The notes: generated by a model not told the origin, from the sequence alone. Counted from the stretch's first letter, positions 48,704-60,190 are shown. The stretch: 64,000 bases of DNA from Anaeramoeba flamelloides (GCA_027625915.1 JANTQA010000033.1:6386001-6450000), one strand, 5' to 3'. Numbers and translations are program-made.

Positions 48704-49305
48704 TTTGGATCTACAGTATAATTTTTTTTTTTTGAAGAATAAACCAAAATATGATTGTTTCATTATAAGAGAAATGATAAACTTTAGATTAAATTTGATA
48801 TTCGTAATAGAAATTCTGGAACAAAAACTAAAATTTTCGAAAAAAATAAAATGTTTAAAATAGTTTTGTTCGCTTTTATTGAAATTTCTAGTTCCAAAAT
48901 TTCTCATTTTTTTTTTTTTTTTTTTTTGGAAATTGAAATTGTTGGTAATAAGAATTTTGTATGGTAAGTGTATGAAATTTTAAAGAAAATACAAAATATC
49001 ACTTTTCTTAATTCTAATTTAGAGTTTCATATTTTTTTTTTTTTCAAATTTAGATTTTAAGAACATAAAAACAAGAATCAAACAAAAAAAAAAAACGACA
49101 ATCTATATTTTTTTATCTGTTTTTAATTTTCCATTTTTTTTAATTTAACTATATTTTACTTGTTTTTTTCATTTTTTTTTTCAATAAAATGCCCACACAG
49201 CGAGAAATTTTTCTTAACAAATATTTGTTAAAAAAATAATTCATTACACAAATTCTAAAAAAAAAATAACACAAAAAGAGGTTTTTTTGATTTTTTTCCA
49301 TTTTT

Positions 49306-49410
49306 CCTCTGGCTGAATCTTCTTTATATTGGGAAGAAGAGTTACAAAGGAAAAAGATCAAGTGGTTACTTGCTAATACTGTAGACACCGAAACACGGAA
49401 GTATGAGTAA
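49306..49410 (+). other. Coding-like island, perhaps a terminal exon of an unknown small gene
   Basis: Thirty-four codons read PLAESSLYWEEELQRKKIKW, then LLANTVDTETRKYE, and end in TAA. Composition is clearly less A+T-rich than around it. An ATG with a sensible start (MPTQREIFLNKYL) lies upstream at 49189 in a different block, but I see no good donor between them. The opposite strand is also open, from a non-ATG start. No family is recognised. Confidence 0.25.
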
Positions 49411-49780
49411 CTTGAAAATAAAAACGAAAAAGCAAAGGCTAAAAATGACCAAAGGTTTAAATCAAATCAGATCAAAAAAAAAAAAATTGAAATTACAACA
49501 AATTAAACAAACATCCCCAAGTGAATATTCATGATAAATTATCAAATTTAATTAAATCATATTAAAAAGTATCGTGGCTGTGATTTTTGAAGTCCTTAAT
49601 TAAAGATATCATTGATTTTTTTTTTTTGATTGATTTTTTACCAATTGCTTCTTATAAACAAGTTTTTAAATTTCTTTAAATTTATCCTTTTCTTTTTCTT
49701 TTTTCTTTTTTTTTTTCAATTTTTTGGTTTTGCTTTTTAAACATAAAAAAATTTATTGGGGATGATTTTTCCTTGAAACA

Positions 49781-49875
49781 ATCGTGAAATCTAGGATTTT
49801 ACGTTTAAATTACCTTTGAGGAAATTAAAGTAAAAGGACATTTAGGGTATAATTTACACTTCTTCCATCAATAAA
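49781..49875 (+). repeat. ~92-bp dispersed repeat, copy 2
   Basis: Matches the unit at 43192-43286: GTGAAATCTAGGATTTTACG, then AATTAAAGTAAAAGGACATT and ATAATTTACACTTCTTCCA. Confidence 0.6.
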
Positions 49876-50141
49876 TAAAGAGGTTTTTTTTCCAAAAGTC
49901 AGGAATTTTGAATATGGGGGTAGATATTTCTCGATATTATTTGTACGCATGTTTTTTTATTGGTATAAAACATTCATAATTTTGTAAAAATAAGTTATAA
50001 CCTGTGCAATAGAAATTTGAATTTTGGTTTTAGCGAACTCAAAATTTAGGATTTGTTATTGGCATTGTCGTGGTGCTATCCAAACTAGGATAAGAGTTTT
50101 TTGATTTATAATTTGTTTATTTGTGATCTATTTTCATTAAC

Positions 50142-50380
50142 TACTGATAAATTCAAACAGATGTAATAAACTTTTTATTCAATTTCCATTTTTGGTAAAT
50201 CTCATATCAACACAACTTTTCAAACAGTTCTTTGGGAGGAATATTTCGAAGATCAACTAATTTTACAAAGTTACTAAAGATTAAAAGCAATAAAATGCTT
50301 TATTCAAATCTAAGGGAAAAAATTTGTAAAATGGGAATATGAAGTAAAAATTTTCAGACAGCTATTTGAATTTATCAATA
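50142..50380. repeat. H-type inverted-repeat segment
   Basis: It starts TACTGATAAATTC and ends GAATTTATCA. The same 230-240-bp segment occurs inside a larger repeat at 57873-58106, and a shorter relative lies at 51868-52034 with ends TACTGGTATTTGAAT. It is probably a small DNA element present three times here. Confidence 0.55.
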
Positions 50381-50587
50381 TCTAAATTATTTTTTATCAT
50401 AAAACGGATTTTTTACCTTTTTCTTAAAAAAACCGATCACCTACTGCAAAAAAATTGTGAATGGTTCTCCAAGCTTTGAGTTTTTTACCATTACGATCAT
50501 TCCAAATAAAGTGACCCAAATCTTATTTCTTTTTAAAACTTTGTATTGAAAAACTTTTTGGCTTTGTGAGGGAATTAATATTTATTT

Positions 50588-51633
50588 TTAAAGGTTTTTT
50601 TGAAGAGAATTTGTTTTCGATCTTTTTTTCAGAATTTTCTTTAAAGGCGAAACAAATTCTTCTACAAATTGATCATTTTCTTCAAAATTCCAACTATTGA
50701 AAGAAGGAACAAACTTATACATTACATATCTCTTTGACAAGTTAACTATTTTGGGATCTTTAGCTTTTGCAAGCTCGATCAATTTCTGTGACTGTTGAAT
50801 TGATAGCCAAATTTCTTGCTGTGAAAGAACCTTCATTGTTTTGATAAATTTCTTTAATTCAGGATCCTTGGCATCCCAACCAACTTCGAGTTTCCCGTAG
50901 AGTGTATGGAAGGCTGTTGACAATATTTGCATTTTCTTGATCAACAGACTTTTTTCATGATCGACCTTTTTTTCAAGATCGTATTGAAAATTAAACCACA
51001 CCCTGAGCTGCCATTTAAAAGATGTGTTTGGCTGGACATACCGTTTTTCTCGGACATAAATCAGCGCATTTTCGAAGTCGTAACCATACTTTTTCATGAT
51101 ATAACAAAGTACAGCAGTGCCACTTCTTGAAATTCCAGCAGTGCAATGGACAAGGACTACGCCTCCGTTGGTTAAGCAATTGCCAATGAAATCGCAAATT
51201 AAGGGAAACTTTGTTAATATGAAATCGCCATCAGTGTCCAAGTGGTATAACTGCAAGTATTCAAATCTTTTGGGAAAGTTGTTACAATGCTGAGAAATAT
51301 TCAGAATGTGTGAAATCTATTCATTTGTTTTTTTTTGTTTTATTTTTTTGTTTTGTTTTTGTTTTTGTTTTTGGTTCAGGTTCATTCAATTATGGTTATC
51401 GATCTTAATAAAAAAAGATAAACAGTTCATAGCAAAAGTACAAATTAGCTAGGTGGTGAATGCCCTGTCTTCGGTGTATTCTTATTTGATAATTTTAACA
51501 AGAGCAAAATACCTTAACAATTACAAAAACCTTTTTTTACCTTTTTTTCTTTTAATAACCCCAGATCTTTTGAAGAATCAACAGTTCCTAAAAATAACCG
51601 TTCTTCAATTTCAGAAATGGATCTGTTGTTCAT
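50588..51633 (-). CDS. Dual-specificity protein phosphatase, two exons
   Basis: Exon 1 is 51633-51541 (31 codons) and exon 2 is 51316-50588. The 224-bp intron starts GTAAAA and ends GAATAG. The 273-residue product begins MNNRSISEIEERLFLGTVDS and runs into ISHILNIS, the normal DUSP fold order, across the junction. The active site is VHCTAGISRSG with Cys89 and the binding Arg, and LDTDGD (about 58-63) supplies the likely general acid. The region after about 150 is a helix-rich extension of roughly 120 residues that I do not recognise. DUSPs dephosphorylate phospho-Tyr and phospho-Ser/Thr, often on MAP kinases. Atypical members can act on RNA or lipids, so the substrate is open. No MAP-kinase-binding rhodanese domain is present. 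A possible acceptor (TTTATTTAG) six bases before the ATG suggests a 5'-UTR intron. It ends in TAA. Confidence 0.9.
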
Positions 51634-51713
51634 CCCAACTAAATAAAAAACAAAATAATGATATATTTTGACATATTTTTTTCAAAATTTCATGTTGAAA
51701 AGAATTTCCTTCA

Positions 51714-52408
51714 ATTATGAGTTGAATTTTTTAGGGTTTTCAAAAAGAATTTTGGGAGAATCTTTAATTTGATTGTTTGGTTCTTTTTCTGTATATTTTT
51801 TCGATAATAAAAAGAAAAAATTGATTTGAAATCATCTTTGAATCAAAAAATTATATTTTTTTCAGTTTACTGGTATTTGAATAATAAATGGGATTTTTTT
51901 TCACTTCATTTTTAATTTCTCTTTTTTAAGTGAACATAGATCAAGAACCTCTTTCTTTAAGAACTATATTTATAAAAAAAAAATATGGAAAAGGAAGTGA
52001 AAATTCTTTCTCATTTAGAATTCAAATACCAGTAAAATAATTATTGTAAAAAATTTGAAATTAAGTCGATTTTTTATACTTGATTATTTAAGAATTGAGC
52101 GGTTTTATTTTTAAAGTGTATTTTGGTACACCCCCTTTGAAAATAATAAGATCTCTTTCTTCTTTCAAAAAAAATATTATTTGTTTGAAATAATTCAGAG
52201 ATATTTTGCATATTGACCTTTATAAAAAGAGGACAATTGAGATCAAACTTTTAAAATCAATAATTCATTTCTGAAAATAGTATTAAAAGTAAGTTTGGTT
52301 TTATACCTACACTTATTTTTACTTGGGTTTTCCATTTCAAGGTTTAGTATTTTTTTTGAATTTGCTATTAGATTTTACTTGAAGATTTTTTTTATGTTTG
52401 CTAGATCC
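51714..52408 (+). mobile_element. F-family repeat, copy 1
   Basis: About 0.7 kb. Blocks match 57707-59623 in the same direction, including AATAAAAAGAAAAAATTG, AATAATAAGATCTCTTTCTT and GAAATAATTCAGAGATA. The right end reads CCTTAA. Here the copy carries the short H-type inverted repeat 51868-52034 and has no insertion at the site where copy 2 is interrupted. No coding capacity. Confidence 0.6.
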
Positions 52409-52588
52409 TTAACCCTAAATCTTTAATAAATAGAAAATTAAAACAAAAAATTTATAAAACCAAGAAAGTTTTTATGACAATTTAATGTCTAAAATTACCT
52501 GTTAGAATTAAAAAATAAATCTTCTCTTTGCATAAATCAATAATTAATTCAAAAAAAAAAAAAATGTAAAAAACCAAAGATTGAAGAC

Positions 52589-52596
52589 TGACGTCA
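52589..52596. promoter_or_regulatory. CRE palindrome TGACGTCA upstream of the bZIP gene
   Basis: A perfect cAMP-response-element palindrome lies 325 bp before the bZIP start codon. Eight-base words with four G/C are rare in this spacer, and I noticed no other TGACGTCA in the window. ATF/CREB and other ACGT-core bZIP proteins bind this site, so self-regulation of the downstream gene is plausible but inferred. Confidence 0.45.
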
Positions 52597-52920
52597 CATC
52601 AGAAAAATTTGAAATTTAAGAGGAAAAATAAAAAATCAATTATTACCTAAGGTCAATATATTTTATTGAAGTGTTGGTTTCTTTGAACTTAAAACAAACG
52701 AATAAAAAGGTATCCTATTTAATAAAACCATTTTTTTTACATTCTTCCCAATAATTACTTCAAACATCTGAAAATCCAAAACAATCTTTTTTTGTTTTGT
52801 TAACAAATTTAAAACAAACAACACCCCAAAACATACATAACAAGAACCTTCACTTTTAAATAAAGCAATAAAAAAAATTTCCTATTTTTACAAAATTTTT
52901 CTAAGAAACATAAGCTCCCA

Positions 52921-53442
52921 ATGAACCAACAAACAAATAACAAGATCAAAACGCTTCAAAATAATTTGCAAAGTGTACAAATAAATGAACAGACAAATTG
53001 TCTAGAGGAAATTGTCCAAAATCTCAAAAGTGAAAGCCGATCAAAAAAAGTAATTTTAAAAGTTACCAAAAGAACACGAACAAAAACAAAAAGAAACACA
53101 AGAAAAAGAAACCCAACAAAAACTGATCAAGTTGAGAAGAAGAAAAAAGCGATCCTTGATCCTAAGGAAAAATTAAGGTTGCGTCGTGAAAGAAACAAGC
53201 AATCCGCAAGAAAATCTCGACAAAAGAAAAAGAGGCACTTAGAAAAGGTTGAAGAAGAAGTCACACGACTCCGAAAGGAAAACCAACTTTTGACTTTAAA
53301 AGTGCAACAAATGAGTGAGCAAATTGAAAAACAAAACACCCTTGAAAACTTATTGCAAATGTTACAAAAGATTTTGCCTCAAAACATTAATCTGCAAATG
53401 TTATCACCTAATAACACAACGACAAACGCACGTTTAGTTTAG
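52921..53442 (+). CDS. bZIP transcription factor
   Basis: A 173-residue nuclear DNA-binding protein. A Lys/Arg/Thr-rich stretch (46-76) precedes the basic region. The basic region has the bZIP signature N92-x7-R100 in RERNKQSARKSRQKKKR. A leucine zipper follows, with V110, L117, L124 and M131 at heptad spacing and Asn121 inside. NxxSARxSR resembles plant and fungal bZIPs that recognise ACGT-core sites. The first 40 residues are polar and Gln/Asn-rich. The protein should dimerise through the zipper. The gene has no intron, a plain A-rich leader, and ends in TAG. The phosphatase gene diverges from it about 1.3 kb upstream. Confidence 0.93.
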   Translation: MNQQTNNKIKTLQNNLQSVQINEQTNCLEEIVQNLKSESRSKKVILKVTKRTRTKTKRNTRKRNPTKTDQVEKKKKAILDPKEKLRLRRERNKQSARKSRQKKKRHLEKVEEEVTRLRKENQLLTLKVQQMSEQIEKQNTLENLLQMLQKILPQNINLQMLSPNNTTTNARLV

Positions 53443-53935
53443 CAAATTATGTCGCTTTATGCGGCCTGGAATTTTAGATTTCCTTTCAAACCAAAAAAAA
53501 CGTTCTGATAAGAAACAACCTCTTACAATCTTTACTCAATACAAAATTAAAGCAAAGTTTTTTACAATTTTTTTTGGATCTTTTTTTCGTTTCTTTTCTT
53601 ATGGGTAAAATTATTCATGAATCTGCGAGTTTTTATTCAAAAAATTTCAAAAAATGGGTGTTAATTGTTGATTTTTTATATTGATGAAATTGTAACTATA
53701 GCAATTTAAGTTGGATGGTATTTTACTTATCGTTTTTAGTCCCTATTTGGATTCTTATTATCTTTTAAAAAATCTGGTGCTTTTGATCAGTTTTACTTAT
53801 GTTCCCACTTAAAACTTAAATTTTTGACAAAATAAGTGTTACAGTTATTTGATCTAATTTACTTTGAAAGTCTCAGATAGTAACTATTAAAAAAATTATT
53901 TTTTTATATTTAGGCTGTTTTTTAAGGGACTAATC

Positions 53936-54097
53936 TCGATTAAATTTTTTTTACCTAAATTGTATAGATATTGAGAAAATTTTTGAATAATTAGTTAGAT
54001 TTGAAGAAACCTGTTAATTTTCAATATTAAACATATTTCGAGATAAAGATTCCTTATTTAGAAATCGTTCAAAAAAAAAAAAATAGAGAATAGTTCC
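53936..54097 (+). mobile_element. Small TTAA-flanked MITE, G1
   Basis: This is 162 bp with TTAA at both sides (53932-53935, 54098-54101). The left end is GGGACTAATCTCGATT; the right, read inward, is GGAACTATTCTCTATT. Internal blocks such as CATATTTCGAGATAAAG and GATTCCTTATTTAG recur near the right end of G2. G1 looks like an internally deleted relative of G2. Confidence 0.7.
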
Positions 54098-56219
54098 TTA
54101 ACGAAGAATTTAAATTTTCATTATTTTGAAAATTTTAATTGTTTGAATATTACTAAAAAAAGAATTTTTGAGTTTAACAGGATATTAAAGCTTTGGAATC
54201 CAAATAAATTCATTAACTTATTCCAGAAAGAATTTTAATTGTAAATTAAACTACTTTCCAAAAAATTGATACCAGAAAAATTCAAAAAAGTTTTAAAAAA
54301 ATAATAATATAATAGATTTTTCCAAACATAATATTAAATCATTTTTAAATTATGAAATATTATTTCTTTTAGATATTTAACCATTTTTTTTAAATTAAAA
54401 GAAAAAAAAATAATAAAATAAAAAAAAATAAAAATCGGAGGGTTTGAAATTTTGAAAAAATCAGAACAAAAAAATTACATTGTTAAATTTGAAAAAATTT
54501 CACCAATAATTACTAATCATTAGATTTTATATACAAAAAACTAATCTTACATGATAATTATATTTAACTAAACTATATTTTAACAACTAATCAATCATTG
54601 GGGAATTTTTCCAAATCAAATGAAATGGATTATTTAATTAGAAAAAAAGGAAATAAAAATAAAAAAAAAAAGGATAAAAATATTTTGTGAAAGGTAAAAA
54701 AAAAATATAAATTGAATATAAAAGGTTTTGTGATTTTTTTAATTTTTTTTGATAAATTCCATGTTTTAGAATTGATTTTGAATCGAAACCTGAAATTTTG
54801 AATGTTTGGAATATTTTTTTTTTTGATTAAATTTTTGGTTTTATTAAATTGGGTTTTCTCGATATAAATGTGTTTATACGGGATGTTTTAAATTAATCAT
54901 TAGAATAAAACAAAAAATAGATCTGGGAGATGTGTATTTAAAACAAATTTTTTCTTTTTGAAGACCAAAAACGAAAATTCATCTTTCCAAATACATTTCT
55001 TGAATTCAAGAATTGAAAAAAAAAATCGACCAAATTATAATTGGAAGAATTTTTTTCTTATCTTCTTAATTTATATGAAAGAAAAATTGTCATTAAATTA
55101 GAATCACATACTATTCCTTATCAATTATTTTTAGCTCAGGGCTGTTTTTTATGAAATATATTTTCGAAATTTCTTTTTCCAGTATTTTATTAACCAAGCA
55201 CAAATAAATAATATGTATCAAAAATTATAATAAAGGGATTGAATTTTCCGAATCAAAAAAAAGTTACAAAAGAGACAACCCAAAATAACAGAAAAATTGA
55301 TAAAAAATTTCAATAAGACTGAGAATTATTTTTAGTTATCATTCTAATATAAATACATATAAACAAATTTCAAGTGTAGGGGCAAACTTTATTATTATTA
55401 TTTCTTCTTTTTTTATTTGTCTTTCAAAAAATAAAATGATTACACTATATTTTTATTTATTAATATATATTGGTTATTATCTCTAAACACGTTATTAAAA
55501 TACATTATTATTCAAAAAAAAAAACAATTAAACATTGTTTTTTTCTGATGAAAAATCTACCCCTATTTTTGAAATTTGGCTTAGTCTGAAATCAAAGAAG
55601 TATATCCAATTTATTCATTGTTTTTAAGATATCATTTAGAAATATCCTATTTTCTGAACTCAATCAAGAATTAGATGAACAAAATGAAAAATAAGGATTT
55701 TTAAATTGATTTGGAAAGTCTTTTTACATAAAAAGTGATTTCTGTATCCATATTTATCAAACTTTTAATATAAAAACTAATACATTCCAATTAATTTCGA
55801 TTTCATGATAATACTGTCATTAACCTATTTAGAAATGAAATTTTTGATTTCAAATTCCTAAATAATCGGCAAATATTTAGATGCGAAATGTTAATCTTTA
55901 ATTAAATCAATTAATGATGTATTTTTTTCTCAGATTGAAATAAACTCTTGATTAGTATAGTTTTGTGATAAAATTTAAATTGTTTTAATAATAATTTAAC
56001 ATAGCGTTAACTTTAACAAAAAACAATTATAAAAAAAATAAAATCTTCTTTCTACTGTCAGTATTAAGGTAATCCAACAAACTTTGTTGATTTGTATTAT
56101 TAGAGCGTTTTTGAAGTTTGTTATAAACCATCACATTTGGAACCATTTTTTTTTTTTGATAAGAAAATGAAAACAGATAACGATTAGATCAACCAAAATT
56201 CAGAATTTTTATCGCTCAT

Positions 56220-56963
56220 GGGATTAAAGTCTACCAACGAAAAGTCGAAGATTAAATATGTTGTTATTGGGTGTAAACCATTAGTGTTACATTGTTCAAA
56301 TATCTTTAAAAAATTGATTAATCAAATAGTTATATTTGTTGATCTAATCATCAATTAAAAATGATCCTCTTGTATTAGTATAAACACCCAAAAATTTCAG
56401 AAAAAAACTTATTTAGCCATAAATTAAAAGGTTTAATTATCAATATTCAGACTCAAAAGTACAAAATATCTTTCTTAAATTTGTGGCGGAATGTAGATTA
56501 GTTTCGAAAAAAAATTATTTGTTTAAAAATTAAATAATTAATGAATTGATTTTTTTTTGACCAATTATTTCTTAAATATTGGAAAAAGTTTTTTGTTACG
56601 ATTAGTTTCATAAAAATAAAACTTATATAACTGGTATTTCGGTTGTTATACTGATAGATTATAGAAATAATCCTTGTAATTAATAAATTTAAAAAATAGT
56701 TAGTTTTGGAAGTTTTAAATATGAATTATTAAATACATAAATACTATTATTTTGGGTTTCTATTTTTAGATGAAGAAAAGGAATAAAAAAACCACAAATA
56801 CGGTTTTTTCCTGATAGTCTTTAGTAATAAATTTAATAATTTATTATTTAATTAGATATAAAAAAGATTTTTTAGAGTTATTTAAGTCATAAGTTATTTA
56901 TATCATTTACATTTAATTACAACATACTTTGTACATAGAGAAATCTTAAGTTACACTAATACC
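56220..56963 (+). mobile_element. TTAA-type MITE-like element, copy D
   Basis: The left end is GGGATTAAAGTCTACCAACG, followed by TATGTTGTTATTGGGTGTAA as in copy B. The right end, read inward from TTAA at 56964-56967, is GGTATTAGTGTAAC. Length is 744 bp. The left flank is TCAT rather than TTAA, so that side has mutated. Alignment with B continues through the interior. No coding frame. Confidence 0.7.
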
Positions 56964-57706
56964 TTAAGGATAATATGAGATAATTTAATTCATAAGAAAT
57001 TTCGTGTTAAGGGGCTAATAACTCTTATCCCCCCCCCCAAAAAAAAAAAAAAAAAAAAAAAGGTATTAGAGTAATTCTTTACAAGGGCACAATTAAACCT
57101 GATCAGCATACTAGTTTATCAACTTTAGAGGAATAAATTATCATTGTTAAAAAAGTTTATTTTCCAAATGAAATTTTCAATCAAAATATCCTGATCCTTT
57201 TTTGAATTTTTGAATTTAAAATCGAAAAATAAAAATTTGCAAAAAAATTTTATTTTGATGAAATTTCGCTTTTAGTGATTTCTGAGTGTTTTTATAACCA
57301 AATAAAATTTAATATTTAATTTTATTTTAAAAACTACAAGAAAAAGAAATCAAATATTGAATACTTGAAGATCTAAAAAAAATATTCATTTGGTTTATTC
57401 ACAAATATTGATTAAATTTCTTGAAATTTAAAAGATTAGGCAATATTCTTTTTCAAATCTTTAGAGTATAAGCAATAAACTATTATTATTAAAATCGGTT
57501 ATTTGATAGTATTTTTAAAATTTTTATTATTAGAACTATTAATTTAAATATCTTTTCTGTTTTATTAAATTTAAGAATAATTAAAAAATGATAATATCGT
57601 CTATTTGGTAAATTTAATGATTGGGTTATTTATAAATCACTAGAATAATTAAGATTGGGTGATTAATTATTCATTAAAAATAATTAAATTAAAAAGTATT
57701 TCTTAA

Positions 57707-59623
57707 GGTTGTAAGTTGAATTTTCATGAGTTCAAAAAAGTATTTTGGAAAAATATTTAATCTGATTATTCGGTTTTTTTCTCTCGTTTTTTTGTTCAAT
57801 AAAAAGAAAAAATTGTTTCAAACTCTTCTTTGAATAACCAAATTATATTTTTTTCACTGTTTAACATACTGATAAATTCTATAAATTTTCCAAAATTTTT
57901 TAGTTTAATTTCCCTTTTTCTAATCTATTAACTCAACTTTTTAAACAACTCCAGAGAAAGAAATTTTTGAAATCAAAGCAATATTACAAAAGTTTCTGAA
58001 CATTTAAACCAATAAAATGTTTTATTCAAGAATTGCGTAAAAAAATTTATAAAATGAAAAAAGAAGTGAGAATTTTTAGATATTTATTTGAATTTATCAG
58101 TAATTATTGTAATTTTATTAAAATTACTGTTAATTGCAAATTAAAAAGATTAAAATTTCCATTCAACTTAAAAAAAAAAAAAAATCCCAAGAATTTAAAT
58201 AAATCACCAAAGTTCCAATTCTAACAACATGAATTAATAATTTAAGTTTGTTTTAAAAATTTGAAAAGTTCCTTTATTAAAAAATTTTTTTTGGAAAGCT
58301 GAATGAAAATTTTGTTACATTTATTTTGAAATAAATATTAAGTATATTTTTTAAAACACAGTTATTTTAAAACTGAGTGCTATTATTTTTTTAAGTGTAT
58401 TTTTCTAAACTTCCTTTATAGATAATAAGATTTCTTTCTTCTTTAAGGGACTATTCTATATTAAATTTTTTTAGGTAAATTCAATAGAGATTTAGAATTT
58501 TTTTTGCCAATTACTTAGATTTGAAATCAAAGTGAAAAACTTCTTAGTATATTAATGAAATCTTGCTAAATGACATTCATTAAATTTAGTTATTGTTTTT
58601 ATAGAAATAAAAAATTTTTGCATTTTTTCACTTTTTTGAAAGTTGCTTTTTTTCAACTTTTCGCAAAAATACAAAAAATAAAAAAAAATATGAGCAAGAA
58701 AGCAAAACCTTGTTATGTTTGTTGAAGAAGTACAAAAAAATAGTTTGAAAAATAAACCTGAAAAGGTTTTTTTGTATTTGCATGAAAACATAGTTTGATT
58801 TGAAAAAAATATACAATATATGCTTTACTCTTAAGAAAAGATTTTCTTTTTTTATATTGTACCATTCTTTTTTTTCATGAATCTACTTTTTGAGTTTACA
58901 CTCTTTTGTTTTTGTTGAATTTGAAGTTTTTTTTAAGTGTTCCCAAATTACCATCCAAAAAGTTTTTGTCAGAGTCAAAAAAAATCAACGAAAAGAATAA
59001 GAACTATTTTTTAAAAAAGTAATTATTGATAAAACAAATTGAGTTCTTGATAGAGTCAAGTTGGATGAACAGAAGTGAAGGTGAAAATATTCACCAGTTT
59101 TAAATTATTTTTTCGTTTTTAAAAATGAAAATAAATATTATTTTTGAGAAAATAATTAAATTCAATATTAATCCAAAAATTCTCACAACTGTTAAAGATC
59201 TTTTTTCAAAAAAAAATTTTTAAAAATCACTTTTTTTGGCAGAATTATAAAATTTTAAAAAAACAAGAACTAAAACTTCTAACATTGAAAAAAACTGTAT
59301 ATTTTCAATTTTAAACATATTTCAAGATAAGGATTCCTTATTTAGTTATTGGTCAAAAAAAAATTAATATAGACTAGTCCCTTAACAAAAATTATTTTTT
59401 TTTGAAATAATTCAGAAATATGTTGAATTTTGAACTTTGCAAAAGGAGATAAAAATGGATCAGACTTTCAAAAATAATAATTCATTTCGAAAATAACATT
59501 AAAAGTAGGTTTGATTTTTTAGTTGTTAGATTTTTACACTATTTTTCAATTTCAAGACGCGGTAAAATTTTTTGGAATTTGCTATTAAATTTACTTTATG
59601 ATTTTTTTTAGTTTACTAGTTCC
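57707..59623 (+). mobile_element. F-family repeat, copy 2, interrupted by G2
   Basis: Sequence on both sides of G2 (58447-59381) matches the uninterrupted copy 1 at 51714-52408 in order. It also carries the longer H-type segment at 57873-58106. Without G2 and one TTAA the copy would be about 0.98 kb. The left end may start after TTAA at 57703-57706. Confidence 0.6.
58447..59381 (+). mobile_element. TTAA-flanked element G2 inserted in an F repeat
   Basis: This is 935 bp between TTAA at 58443-58446 and 59382-59385. Terminal repeats are GGGACTATTCTATATTAA and, inward from the right, GGGACTAGTCTATATTAA (17 of 18 identical). The unoccupied F copy 1 reads TTCA at the equivalent point, so the TTAA is the target site, duplicated on insertion. 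The interior is A+T-rich without a transposase frame. TTAA targeting recalls piggyBac-type transposons, but those usually begin CCC, not GGG. Confidence 0.75.
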
Positions 59624-59904
59624 TGAATAAATTTCTTTTTTCTCCTTCTTGGTTATTCAACTTGTTTTGTAGATTTAACGAGGAAACAAATTGGAAAATC
59701 CAAAATAGTTCAGTTAAGGTTTCTGAAAAAAATAAATTGGTTTGATAAACAAATTATTATTGACTTGAAAATAAATCAATAAAACAATGATCAGAATTCA
59801 TTAATTCTTGAACAAATTGTGTTGTAAAATTTTGTTGAAATCTTGTGACAAGGGGTTTGTGAAATCTTTTGTGAATAAAGTTCATTTAAATTTGATTTTT
59901 TTTA

Positions 59905-60190
59905 AAAAAGAAAAAGAAAAAAGAAAAAAGAAAAGAAAAAGAAAAGGAAAAGGAAAAGAAAAAGATCCTTTTTTAAAAAAAAAAGTAAAAGATCCTTTCA
60001 AAAAAAAAAATTAAATTTGAATAAAGGATCACAACAACACCAAACCAAAATGTATTAAAGAATTGAAATCAATGATATCACTTTTGTTAAAAGGATATAA
60101 ATTTTTTTCTTTATTTTTTATTTGTTTTCTTTTTATTTGTTTTCTTTTTATTTGTTTTCTTGTTTTGTTTTGTTTTGTTTTGTTTTGTTG
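59905..60190. repeat. Purine-rich then pyrimidine-rich simple repeats
   Basis: Positions 59905-60011 are almost pure A/G on the plus strand. Positions 60118-60190 contain three 16-bp units of TTTTATTTGTTTTCTT type followed by TTTTG units. They lie just past the DAD1 3' end (minus strand). The short Lys/Arg frame across the first part is a by-product of the tract. Confidence 0.7.

Larger units (their letters stand above)
46911..50587. other. 3.7-kb spacer after the RRM gene
   Basis: The spacer holds a C13 tract (47278-47290), a hairpin element (48330-48703), a coding-like island (49306-49410), a dispersed repeat (49781-49875) and an H-type inverted repeat (50142-50380). The RRM gene and the phosphatase gene converge here. 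Other frames are short and unconvincing. Confidence 0.45.

Noticed and set aside
51868-52034. H-type inverted repeat in F copy 1 as an independent new insertion
   Set aside because: F copy 2 carries a related H segment at the same relative place, so it is more likely part of the F repeat.
29200-59381. TTAA elements as true piggyBac transposons
   Set aside because: Target site fits, but the ends begin GGG and not CCC, and no transposase frame was found, so only TTAA targeting is claimed.
59808-60014. 68-codon Lys/Arg frame near DAD1
   Set aside because: It is a translation of a purine-only tract with no other support.
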